DNA from: Petaurus breviceps papuanus
Lineage: Eukaryota; Chordata; Mammalia; Diprotodontia; Petauridae
DNA: 64,000 bases
Assembly: GCA_028583685.1 (NCBI GenBank)
Contig: JAMXIF010000003.1
Coordinates: 73,353,817 to 73,417,816 of the forward strand
Direction: 5' to 3'
The translations under genes were made by a program, and so were the position numbers. Below, piece after piece: positions 55,549 through 64,000 of the stretch. The notes under the pieces were generated by a model that worked only from the letters and a program-made list of their open reading frames with translations, did not search any database and was not told the origin of the DNA. Every line of letters begins with the position of its first letter. The stretch's first letter is position 1.

Positions 55549-57029
55549 CCACAATTATCATCTGTTATATGACTTTGGGCTCTTTCCAATACGAAAATGC
55601 ATGCTGATTTGCCCTGAAAGAGGATTTTTCTAAGAATGTACTACAGTCTCAAAGATAGCTCTGACAAAACAGCTACTGAAAGATTTTGAGTATTGGTGGC
55701 ATATCTGGGTTCCCAAGTCAACTATGGCAAAGAGACAATAGTCATTTGCATTATGTTGTATTATATTCTTCATTACAAGTTTTAGTGTGTTCATTAATAA
55801 ATTATAATAAATTAGTCATATCATGACTAGTCTTATGCGTTCCCATCCTTAGCATCCTGTGTGAATTACAGTTATCCTCTACAGTAAAGGAGAAATTAAC
55901 ACATCATTTTAGCCTTTCATTTAGAGTTTTTGTTTGCTATAAAACATTGCATTGTCAAAACGTGTCTTTATTGTTCCTTGCTTATTTAAATGTAGTATTA
56001 AGAGGAATTACGAATAAAAGGAAACCTTACCTCAAATCCTTCTTATCTTCATTTTTAGAACAAAGACATAAGCAGAGACCATTGGCCTGATCTTGTAAAT
56101 ACTGCCTTGGGGAATCCAAGTACCAAGCACCTCCTCCAATACTATTGTATCCTGTCAGGAAAATACTTCTTCAGGGACTTGTGAGAATGCACATGACAGA
56201 ATCAATTGTTTAAATACATGTTTAGTGAGTTTCTCAAAGGCTTGGATTGGATCTGCAACAATTTCACCCTGGCATATTAAATGGTGTTTAATATCCTATC
56301 AATCCTTTGGAAAGATTAGTCATGAAGTTACCATTTTGGTTAGAATTTGGGCTCCAGTTTTTCCCAGATTAGGCATGGATAAAATCTGAATTCAGAGTAT
56401 AACAACATTCTATTTTTAGTGTAAAATTATGAATTACTTTCCTTTTGAAGAACTCTCATTTTAAGGATGGAGCTATATTTGAGAGTGACCTATACTTAGA
56501 TTAATATGATAATTATTCTCTCAGTTCTCTAAAATACAGTATTAGGGTGATGTCCTAATAAAATTTATCTATATTTTTCTCATGTGTTTATAATATATTT
56601 ATGTGTGTATAAACATACACACACATACATATACATATATCTTCATCCTTTAATTTAGGTATATAATTTGTCCCTGAATGAGTTTTCTGTTCCTTACCCT
56701 CCTCATTGGTGGATATATGAGAAGATCCTTGCTAATTTTTATTTTAGGGGAAATAAGACAAATTCACTTGGCCTGGTATGAATTGGATCTTGAGTAGGTA
56801 TGTTCCACTCAGTACTTTTAAATGATATAATTTATCTGAGTTGCTGTGGTCCTTGAAAGACTGGTTGAGCAGATATAATGTAAAGTCTTGGGGACCCTGA
56901 CTACAAAAGTCCTACGACCTCTGGCATAAGTAACCTCAGAAAGTATTGGCAAAGATATAGCTGTTTCTGGCCTTATGACACAAATTAGTCATTGTTCAGC
57001 CCTTTGTACGTATGAAGGCAATAGACATT
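55549..57029. other. Repeat-free island, 1.5 kb
   Basis: AT-rich, with a small ACAC/ATAC patch near 56605-56640 and otherwise no repeat recognised. No frame above 60 codons was seen in this interval. Confidence 0.45.
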
Positions 57030-57335
57030 GGTGATAGACCAATGTGACGTGGAGAGCATGTGGAGAGATGAAAAAAGCGAGGAAAATAGCATGTACAAAG
57101 AAATGCAGGCATAAAGACAAGACTACAACCACAGTCATCTGATACAAAGCAACAAGAATCATCCTAGGAAAGTGTTATCATGTGGAATCCAGAAGGGAGT
57201 AAATAGTCAACAATGTAATTTGAGTTACTGAGGATGAAGACCATTGAATCTGGCCAGAAGAAGGAGGTCATTGATAACCTTTAAAAGAGCAGTTGCTATA
57301 GAATGTAGGCCAGATTAGTGTGGAATTAGAAGGGT
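57030..57335. repeat. L-rep body fragment
   Basis: agcatgtacaaagaaatgca, agaagggagtaaatagtcaa and ggtcattgataacctttaaa fit scattered L-rep blocks. Confidence 0.4.
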
Positions 57336-57337
57336 AT

Positions 57338-57480
57338 GGATTATAGGATTTACCTCTGGAAAGAACCTTAGAGATCAACGTATCTTAGCATCTAAGTCAG
57401 ACTTAGCCCCTCATTTTATAGATGAACCAGCTGGGGTCCACAGGGATAAAATGACTTGATGAAAGTCACAAAGGTAGAAA
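57338..57480 (-). repeat. CORE-SINE, antisense
   Basis: The + strand reads ctctggaaagaaccttagag, cccctcattttatagatgaa and gatgaaagtcacaaaggtag. Confidence 0.7.
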
Positions 57481-57571
57481 TAATTACAATAATTAATAAT
57501 TACAAAGCCCCTCTTATTACCAGAGATCTTTACAGGAAGAATGAATACCATTTGCTTATGATGTTGTAGAG

Positions 57572-57648
57572 GAAATTCAATGAGTCAGTTAATAGGCATT
57601 TATTAAGCACTATACCAGGCACTGTTCTGAGCACTAAGAATACAAAGG
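57572..57648 (+). repeat. L-rep head fragment
   Basis: Reads taggcatttattaagcacta and ccaggcactgttctgagcac. Confidence 0.6.
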
Positions 57649-57868
57649 TTTGCTGAGTGCTTTATTTAATTCATCTTTTGACCATCATAACAGCCTTATG
57701 AAGTAGGTATTATTATTTTAAATTAGGTATTATTATTCTACAGATGAGAAAACAAAAGAATTTAAGTGACTTGCCTAGGGTCTCATAGCTATTAGGCATA
57801 TAAAGACAGGATTTGAACTCAGGTCTGCTGACTTTATTAAGTCTCTTGCCCTATCTACTACAATACCA
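57649..57868 (-). repeat. CORE-SINE, antisense, with small internal duplication
   Basis: The + strand shows agtaggtattattattttaa followed by a second ttaggtattattatt, then acttgcctagggtctcatag and gatttgaactcaggtctgct. Confidence 0.8.
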
Positions 57869-57869
57869 A

Positions 57870-58546
57870 ATTGTACAATAAGAAATCCAACATTTTCTGC
57901 TGACCCATGCTATGTCTTGATAGAAATATAGCAAGGGAGGCAGTTGCTGCCCAAATATCCTGGAAGTTTGATAGTGACACAAAAAGAGAATTGATTCTCT
58001 TAACTGATTGGTTGACTACAATCTTAATGTGAGTAAATGAGATATGGTAGGCAAAAACTAGAACAACAAATGATGTCTTAGGCTTCATTAACAGAAGTGC
58101 TTTTCCAGTACAAGGCAGGTGTTTTGCTGTACTCTATCCATATTAGATCACATCTGGATCTGATTATTCAGATCACACCTGCATTATATATGTCCAATAG
58201 TTCTGGTTACTACATTTTAAAGACCAACTGAAGCAGATCCAAAGGAGAGACCAGAATGGTAGGGGAGCAGACACCCTGATAAATGGGGACTGGTCAAAAA
58301 ACTTAAGATGGTTAGCCTGGAGAAGACTGGGGATGGGGAATGGAAAGGAACAACACTGTTTTCAAATATTTAATGGATTGTCACATGACAGAAGAACCAG
58401 ATTTTCTTTGTTTCACCCTGTAGAACAGAAATCTGGTGACAAAAACTAAACAGAGAAAGGCAACTTTATGCACAATGTAAGGAAAAATTTCCTAACAATT
58501 TTAGAGGTATCCAAAAGTGAAATAGGTTTCCCCAAGTGAATTCCTT
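57870..58546 (+). mobile_element. CR1/L3 relic, ORF2 end and 3' region
   Basis: Reads gcttcattaacagaagtgct, aagcagatccaaaggagaga, gttagcctggagaagactgg, ggaaaaatttcctaacaatt and ttagaggtatccaaaagtg, in CR1/L3 order. It continues for a few bases at 58739-58762 after a SINE. Broken throughout. Confidence 0.75.
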
Positions 58547-58559
58547 GTCACTAGAAGTT

Positions 58560-58725
58560 GTTTTTTTTTTCTTTTTGGAGGGAGGAAGGTAGGGTAATTG
58601 GGGTTAAGTGACTTGCCCAAGGTCACACAGCTGGTTTTGTGTTAAGTGCTTGAGGTCAGATTTGAACTCAGGTCCTCCTGACTCCAGGGCCAGTGCTCTA
58701 TTCACTGCACCACCTAGCTGCCCCA
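58560..58725 (-). repeat. Short SINE with 13-bp duplication, inside CR1/L3
   Basis: The + strand shows a T11 tail, gtaattggggttaagtgact, cccaaggtcacacagctggt, gatttgaactcaggtcctcc and gcaccacctagctgcccc. Flanks gtcactagaagtt (58547-58559) and gtcactggaagtt (58726-58738) differ at one base. The head side is intact, so the copy is fairly young. Confidence 0.93.
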
Positions 58726-58764
58726 GTCACTGGAAGTTTTTAAATGAAGACTGGATTCATTCAC

Positions 58765-59520
58765 TTAACAAGCATTTAATAAGTGCCAATGAGATATCAG
58801 GTATTGTGATAAGATCTGAGGGTAAAAAGAAAGGGAAACACAGTACCTGCCCACAAGGAGCTCACTTATAATGTGAGAGATGCCATGTAAATAACTTGGT
58901 ACATATAAGATAAATGCAGAAAGGACCTCCTACTTAGAAGCTGAGATTTGAGCTGAGTCTTAGAGGAAGTTGAGGAAATTAAAAAATGTAGGTAAGGAAG
59001 GAGAGCATTCTTTGCATGGGAGAGAACTAGTGCAAAGGCAATGATATGGGGATGGAATGGGATGTGAGAGTCATAGCAGGTAGACAGACTGGTGTAGCTG
59101 GATTGTAGAGTATGGAGAAAGGAACAAAATGTAAGAAGATTGGAAAGGGAGGATAGCAGCAGGTTATCACTATCTTTAAATTCCAGGGGACTATATATGT
59201 GATCCTGGAGGAAATAGAAAACCACTAGAGTTTATCAAGTAGGGAGGGGAGAGGGGAGCTTGAGCAAACCCGAGCTTCTGGAAAGTCGCTTTGGCAAGGG
59301 GATCCAGGCTGTACTGGATTGGGGAAGAGACTTGAGGTAAGAACCAAATATAAGTTTATTGTAAGAGTCATGTTGATAGGTGATGAAGGCTTGCAGTAGA
59401 ATGGTAGGTGTGAATGGAGAGAAGAAGTTGTATAGAGACTTGCGAAGGGAGTGAACTCATTGTACTGAATGTGATTGCTTAATTATAGTGGCAGAGAGAT
59501 CTGAAAACATGGCAGAAGGG
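58765..59520 (+). repeat. L-rep, head and long body
   Basis: Head tttaataagtgccaatgaga, cacaaggagctcacttataa, then tttgagctgagtcttagagg, ggagagcattctttgcatgg, gtgtagctggattgtagagt, tgatcctggaggaaatagaa and ttgtaagagtcatgttgata. This is the best single view of L-rep in the window. Confidence 0.6.
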
Positions 59521-59796
59521 ATCATGGAGGATGTCAAATGTTCCCTCCTGACCCTGAATATCTGGAATGGGAAAGAAAGAATAGCCTGCTTTACACAATT
59601 TGACAAAAAATGTGTCTTCAACAGAAAACTAGGTTTCAGTGATCATTAGAAGTTGGAAGAAATGTGAGAGGAAGACATTTCTGGACTCTGATTCCTTTAC
59701 TTCTTTATCAGGAGATAGATAACATGCTTCATCATTAAGCCTCTGGAATAGTGGTTGGTTATTATGTTGATCAGAGTTGCTAAGTTTTTCAAAGTT

Positions 59797-60033
59797 GTTA
59801 ATGTTTATAATATTGCAATCTTTGGAAAAATTATTCTCCTGGTTCTGTTTCCTTCACCCTGTATCAGTACATAGGAATCTTTCCAAGTTTCTCTGAAATC
59901 ATCCCTTCATTATCTCTTAAGGCATAATAGTGTTACAACCCCTTTATATATTTCAACTTGTTTAGTATTTCCACAATTAATGAGCAACAATTATTTGCCA
60001 CCATAGAAAAAGCTACATTAGAAATATTTTTGG
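59797..60033 (-). mobile_element. L1 fragment, antisense, host of HAL1
   Basis: The + strand reads gaaatcatcccttcattatc, ataatagtgttacaacccct, gagcaacaattatttgccac and tagaaaaagctacatt, the reverse of an L1 3' segment. It resumes past HAL1 at 62903 (acattcttagagtttg). Confidence 0.65.
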
Positions 60034-60044
60034 GGGGATAGAAT

Positions 60045-60052
60045 CAAGATGG
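60045..60052 (+). promoter_or_regulatory. YY1-like motif at HAL1 5' end
   Basis: CAAGATGG at +12 to +19 of the element, matching the position in the 28.2-31.4 kb copy and the known YY1 site at the start of human L1. Confidence 0.55.
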
Positions 60053-60761
60053 TTGAGTAGAAACAGGACCTCTGCATGGCTCCGTCTCCCACCACCTCCA
60101 ATTCATGTAAAAGGGGACTCTGAACAAACTTTGGAGCGACAGAACCCACAAAATGACACAGAGAAGCTAACCTCCCACTGAGGAGAGCCTGGCAGGCCAG
60201 CAGGAATCGGCCAGCAAAGCGCTCTGGGAGCTGAGCCCAGCCCTGTGCAAGCCAGAGGTTTTAGCCACAGGGCGGGCCTGATGAACCACCAGCTGGAGGG
60301 ACTCCAGATCACCAGCAGCTGTGGCCGTTTCCAGAATTATCAACACATAGATGCTAAGGACAAAGTGAGAGGTCAGTGCAGTGTGGACTTTGGGATCCAG
60401 TAGTTGGGAGTATGTCAGCCTCTTCTCCCAGGGCAAGAAGCTGCTGAGGCATCACGGTGCAACCGCTGCCACATGGCAGCTTCAGTTCCTGGCCTGCAGA
60501 GTGTAGCAGGACCAAGCACTAGTCTGAGGGTTAATCGCTCTTGCTTTAACCTTCTTGCATCTGGATCTGGATTGTGACATAGGGTGGAGGTCCTGGGGTG
60601 TGTGACAAGCTTGACAGAGCATGTGGAGACCTCAGAGAGGGCACCAAACTAATACCTTTGGCAGCTGAGAAAACCTCAGCGTTTGGGATGGAAGCTCCCC
60701 TGTCTGGTGGCAGAGTCCTACTGTGGCAAAAAGCCCAGGGGTCAAGTGACTGAGGAGCAAC

Positions 60762-61790
60762 ATGACCAGGCAAAAGAAGTAAAGCAAACAGAAGAATCCA
60801 ACATTAGACTCCTATTTTGGGGACAAAAAGGAGCAAAGCATGGAACAGGAAGAAGACAGTGAAGTCAGAATTCCTGCACCAAAAGCTTCAAGAAAAATAT
60901 GAGCTGGTTACAGGCCATAGAGGACCTTAAGAAGCAGATAAGAGAAGTGGAGGAAAAATTGGGAAGAGAAATGAGAACGATGCAAGAAATTATAAAATGA
61001 GAGTCAACAGCCTGACTGAGGAAAAAAAACACCTTAAAAAATAGACTAACTCAAATGGCAAAAGAGGTTCAAAAAAGCAATGAGGAGAAGAATGCCTTAA
61101 AGAGCTGAATTTCCCAGATGGAAAAAAGAATCTCAAATGCTCATTGAAGAGAATCATTCCTTCAGAATTAGACTGGAGCAAATGGAAGCTAGTAACTTTA
61201 TGAGAAATCAAGATGCTGTTAAACAGATCTAAACAAATGAAAGAATAGAAGGCAATGTGAAATATCTCATGGGAAAAACCACTGACCTGGAAAATACATC
61301 CAGGAGAGATAATTTAAAAATTATTGAACTACCTGAAAGCCATGATCAAAAAAAAGAACCTAGAAATCATCCTCCAAGAAATTCTCAAGGAAAACTGCCC
61401 TGATGTTTTAGAACCAGAGGGCAAAATAGGGGTTGAAGGAATGCACCAATCACCTCCTGATAATGATCCCAAAAAGAAAACTCCTAGTAATATTATAGCC
61501 AGGTTCTGAAATTCCCAGATCAAGGAGAGAATATTACAAGCAGCCAGAAAGAAACAATTTGAATATTGTGGAAACACAATCAGGACAACCCAGGATTGGC
61601 AGCTTCTACACTGAGGGATTGAAGGGCTTGGAATATGATATTCTGGAGATCAAAGGAGCTGGGATTAAAACCAAGAATCACCTACCCAGTAAAACTGAGT
61701 ATCATGTTTCAGGGGAAAATATGATCATTCAGTAGAATAGTGGACTTTCAAGCATTCTTGATGAAAAAAACCAGAGTTGAGTAGAAAATT
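60762..61790 (+). pseudogene. HAL1/L1 ORF1p-like pseudogene
   Basis: About 340 codons if read through. From the ATG it gives MTRQKK, then a Lys/Glu-rich coiled-coil-like part (60880-61250). The RRM start is degraded but legible at about 61290 (LENTSRRDNLKIIELP), an open stretch follows at 61324-61509 with EIILQEILKENCPDVLE, and the end is the C-terminal-domain hallmark region near 61680-61720 (NHLPSKTEYHVSGEN-like). It shares all blocks with the 29.3-30.7 kb copy. Several stops and frame changes make it non-coding now. Family role: RNA-binding trimer that packages element RNA. Confidence 0.82.
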
Positions 61791-62902
61791 TGACGTTTAG
61801 ATACAAGAAGCAAGAGAAGCACGAGAAGGTAAACAGGGCAAAGAAATCATAAGGAACTTATCAAAGTTGAATTATTAACATTCCTACATGGAAAAATGAT
61901 AATTGTAACCGATGAAACTTTTCTCAGTATGAAAATAGTTGAAGGGAGTATATATCAATATCTATCTATCTATCTATCTATATGTATATAGATATATTTA
62001 TATATGTCTATATTGGAGGGTATATGGGCTTATGAATACATATGTGAATGCGTGTATATATGTTTTCAGGTATACATAGATAGAGGGCACAAGACTAATC
62101 TAATAGCAAGGGATGATATTTACAAGGGGAAATTAATAGGTGAGAGAGGAGATGGGGAGAGACAGAATGGAGTAACCTATATCATAAAGAAGAGGAAAGG
62201 GAAAATGGTCACAATGGAGGAGAATGGAAAGGCAAAAGAGAATGGGTCAACCTTATTCTCATTGAATTTGGCTAGGGAGGGAATAACATACACACTAAAT
62301 ATGGTATCTCACTACCGGAGAGTAGGGGGGAAGGGGATGAGAGAGGAATGATGGAAGGGAGGGCAGCCTGGAGGGGAGGGAATTTGGAAGCACCTACTTT
62401 TGAAAAGGGACAGGATCAAAGTAGAGAATAAAACAAGTGGGAGGTGGGATAGGAGGCAGGGAAATATAGTCAGTGTTTTACAATATATGTACTATGGTAA
62501 TGTTTTGCATTAGCTACACATGTAAAACCTATACTGAATTGCTTATCTTCCCAGTAAGGATGGGTGACAAAGGAGGAAGGGAATGAATCTGGAATTCAAA
62601 GTTTTAAAATCAAATACTCAAATATATACTATTATTAATACTATTTTACATGTAATTGGGAAATAAGATATACAGGCACTGGGCCATAAAGATCCACCAT
62701 GCCCTACTGGAAAAGTCGAAGGGGATATGGGAGAAGATATGGGAGAGAACAGATTGAAGGAGGAGTCCTGTGGGACTGCTATTTTGGGGTGGTGGGTAGG
62801 GGAAAAACGGGGAGAAAATTTGTAACTTAAAATCTAACAGAAATGAATGAAGTAAATCAGAAGTTAATAAAGCATTTGAGAAAAAAAAATAAATATTTTT
62901 GG

Positions 62903-63526
62903 ACATTCTTAGAGTTTGTTTTGCTTAGGACTATTCTCTTCCTTAATGCACTATTCCTGCTTACCTTCCATTTTCCTGTTGTGTAAAATGCATTTCTGTA
63001 ACCAAATGTGCATATGTATTCTTCCATTTTTTGTTCAGTTCAAATGAGAGTGAAATTCAAGTGTCAGGTGCTCCTCCCATCCCTTCCTCCTGGTTTGCAT
63101 AGACTTTCAATTGTGTACCCTGATTATGTAAAATAATGTTCCCTAAACTTCTCCCCTCCCCCTCCAACCCCAAGTGTAGTCCTCTTCTCAACCGTTTCCA
63201 TTTTTCTTTTAAGGTCATCAAAACCTAATAGATCTCAGGCTTTCTGTGTCATTAGACTCCCTCTATAACTGCTGAAAATAGGATCAGAGGGGGCATATAT
63301 TATCTCTCAATATTAGAATATAAGCAGATTATCCTTGTCATAGTCCCTTATGATTGTTTTCTCATTTTTACATTTTCATGTTTTTCTTGACTCCTACATT
63401 TGTACTTTATTCTTTGCAGCTCTGTTCTTTTCATTGGGAATCCTTGAAGGATCTCTATTTCATTAAAAATCAATTTTTCCTTTGTAGGATTATACTTAGT
63501 TTTTCTGGGTAAGCTATTCTGTTTTT
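62903..63526 (-). mobile_element. L1 remnant, then older HAL1-type fragment, antisense
   Basis: The first bases continue the L1 interrupted at 60033. From about 63020 the + strand reads tcaaatgagagtgaaattca, ttatgattgttttctcattt, gggaatccttgaaggatctc and acttagtttttctgggtaag, which align block by block with the antisense 3' UTR and ORF1 end of the 28.2-31.4 kb HAL1, but with far more change. It is an older HAL1/L1 copy. Confidence 0.6.
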
Positions 63527-64000
63527 CTAAATGCTTTATTAACTTCTGATTTACATCATTTGTTTCCACCAGATTTTGAGTTACAAATTTTCTCCCAGTT
63601 TTTCCTCTACCCACCCCCCCAAAATAGCAGTTCCACAGGATATCCCCTCCTCCATTCTGCTCTCTCCCATATTTTCTCCCATACCCGTTTCGACTTTTCC
63701 AGTGGATATCTATGCCTCAGTGCCTGTATATCTTATTTCCCAATTACATGTAAGATGGTATTAATAATAGTATATATATGTGTATATATATACTATATAT
63801 ATATACTATTATTAATACCATCTTACATGTAATTGTATACATATACACACATATACATACATATATATATATATATATATTTGACTTTAAAACTTTCAGT
63901 TCCATATTCTTTCCCTTCCTTCCTTGTCACCCAACCTTACTCAGAAGATAAGCAGTTCAGTATAGGTTGTGCATGTGTGGCTAATGCAAAACAATAACAT
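63527..64000 (-). mobile_element. HAL1-like 3' end, antisense, cut by window edge
   Basis: The + strand starts aaatgctttattaacttctg, then gagttacaaattttctccca, ccccaaaatagcagttccac, gtgcctgtatatcttatttc and agataagcagttcagtatag. It is the reverse complement of the 3' UTR of the 60034-62890 copy. The 5' part lies beyond the window. Confidence 0.85.
63741..63835. repeat. Perfect 38-bp inverted repeat with 19-bp spacer
   Basis: Left arm 63741-63778 (begins caattacatgtaagatggta) and right arm 63798-63835 (ends taccatcttacatgtaattg) are exact reverse complements. The spacer is AT/GT-rich. The homologous place in the other HAL1 copies has only one arm, so the palindrome arose after this copy inserted or in its source. 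Confidence 0.95.

Larger units (their letters stand above)
60034..62890 (+). mobile_element. Complete HAL1-like element with perfect 12-bp duplication
   Basis: The element is flanked by aaatatttttgg at 60022-60033 and 62891-62902. In order it has a GC-richer 5' UTR of about 730 bp starting ggggatagaatcaagatggt, an ORF1p-like region (60762 to about 61790), and 1.1 kb of 3' UTR with a CTAT microsatellite near 61963 and AATAAA at 62866, then an A-tail. ORF2 is absent: nothing resembling endonuclease or RT lies between the ORF1p C-terminal domain and the 3' UTR. That is the HAL1 plan. The clean duplication and both complete ends mean it inserted at full length, yet ORF1 now has many stops. It sits in an antisense L1 and faces a second HAL1 at 63527. 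Confidence 0.93.

Overview
This 64-kb window looks like intergenic or deep-intronic DNA from a marsupial nuclear genome. The sequence is AT-rich and CpG-poor and contains many tRNA-derived SINEs, four classes of non-LTR element (L1/HAL1, L2, CR1/L3, RTE-type tails), several solo LTRs and many microsatellites. SINE heads such as ggcagctaggtggcgcagtg and the HAL1/L1 3' ends match what I know of marsupial repeats. A very short A-tailed SINE form and a dimeric SINE make an Australian marsupial somewhat more likely than an American opossum, but I cannot fix the species. No host protein-coding gene, rRNA, functional tRNA or other RNA gene can be supported. The longest open frames (up to about 169 codons) fall in microsatellites, antisense repeats or LTR-like DNA.

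Family terms used below. CORE-SINE: tRNA-like head, then gcaagtcacttaacc and cctcagtttcctcatctg, then a MIR-like 3' half, often ending in ATT repeats. RTE-tailed SINE: the same head with a BovB/RTE-like 3' tail (ggcaaaccactccagtat). Short SINE: head plus a tail ending at caattgcctta and poly-A. L-rep: a long, old dispersed repeat whose head reads tactatgtgccaggcactg and ctcaaggagctt. I recognise L-rep as recurrent but cannot name it safely.

Layout. 0-10 kb: SINEs, an L1 3' end (4.4-5.6 kb), an antisense CR1/L3 relic (6.9-7.5 kb), a GAGACA array and an L-rep. 10-28 kb: SINEs scattered among repeat-poor islands (18.9-20.2, 20.4-21.2 and 24.9-26.1 kb), a CpG-retaining patch (22.64-23.09 kb) and an LTR nested inside a SINE (13.6-14.0 kb). 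28.2-31.4 kb: an antisense HAL1-like element (L1 ORF1 without ORF2) carrying a dimeric SINE. 31-45 kb: SINEs, L-reps, microsatellites, a solo LTR at 37.3-37.9 kb, a second at 42.1-42.6 kb, and a collinear CR1/L3 relic cut up by later insertions from 38.5 to 44.4 kb. 45-52 kb: compound microsatellite, a solo LTR nested in older LTR-like DNA, and an L2 3' end. 52-58 kb: two long repeat-poor islands. 58-64 kb: CR1/L3 tail, L-rep, a complete sense HAL1-like element with exact target-site duplications (60.0-62.9 kb), and a further antisense HAL1 3' end with a perfect 38-bp palindrome, cut by the window edge.

The elements do not work together as a pathway. They form a record of nested insertions: CORE-SINEs depend on LINE machinery, the HAL1 copies keep L1-type 5' YY1-like motifs, and target-site duplications order many of the events. 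I found no clear new biological system. The most unusual items are the HAL1 pair, the dimeric SINE, the HAL1 palindrome and the unexplained CpG-retaining and repeat-free islands.
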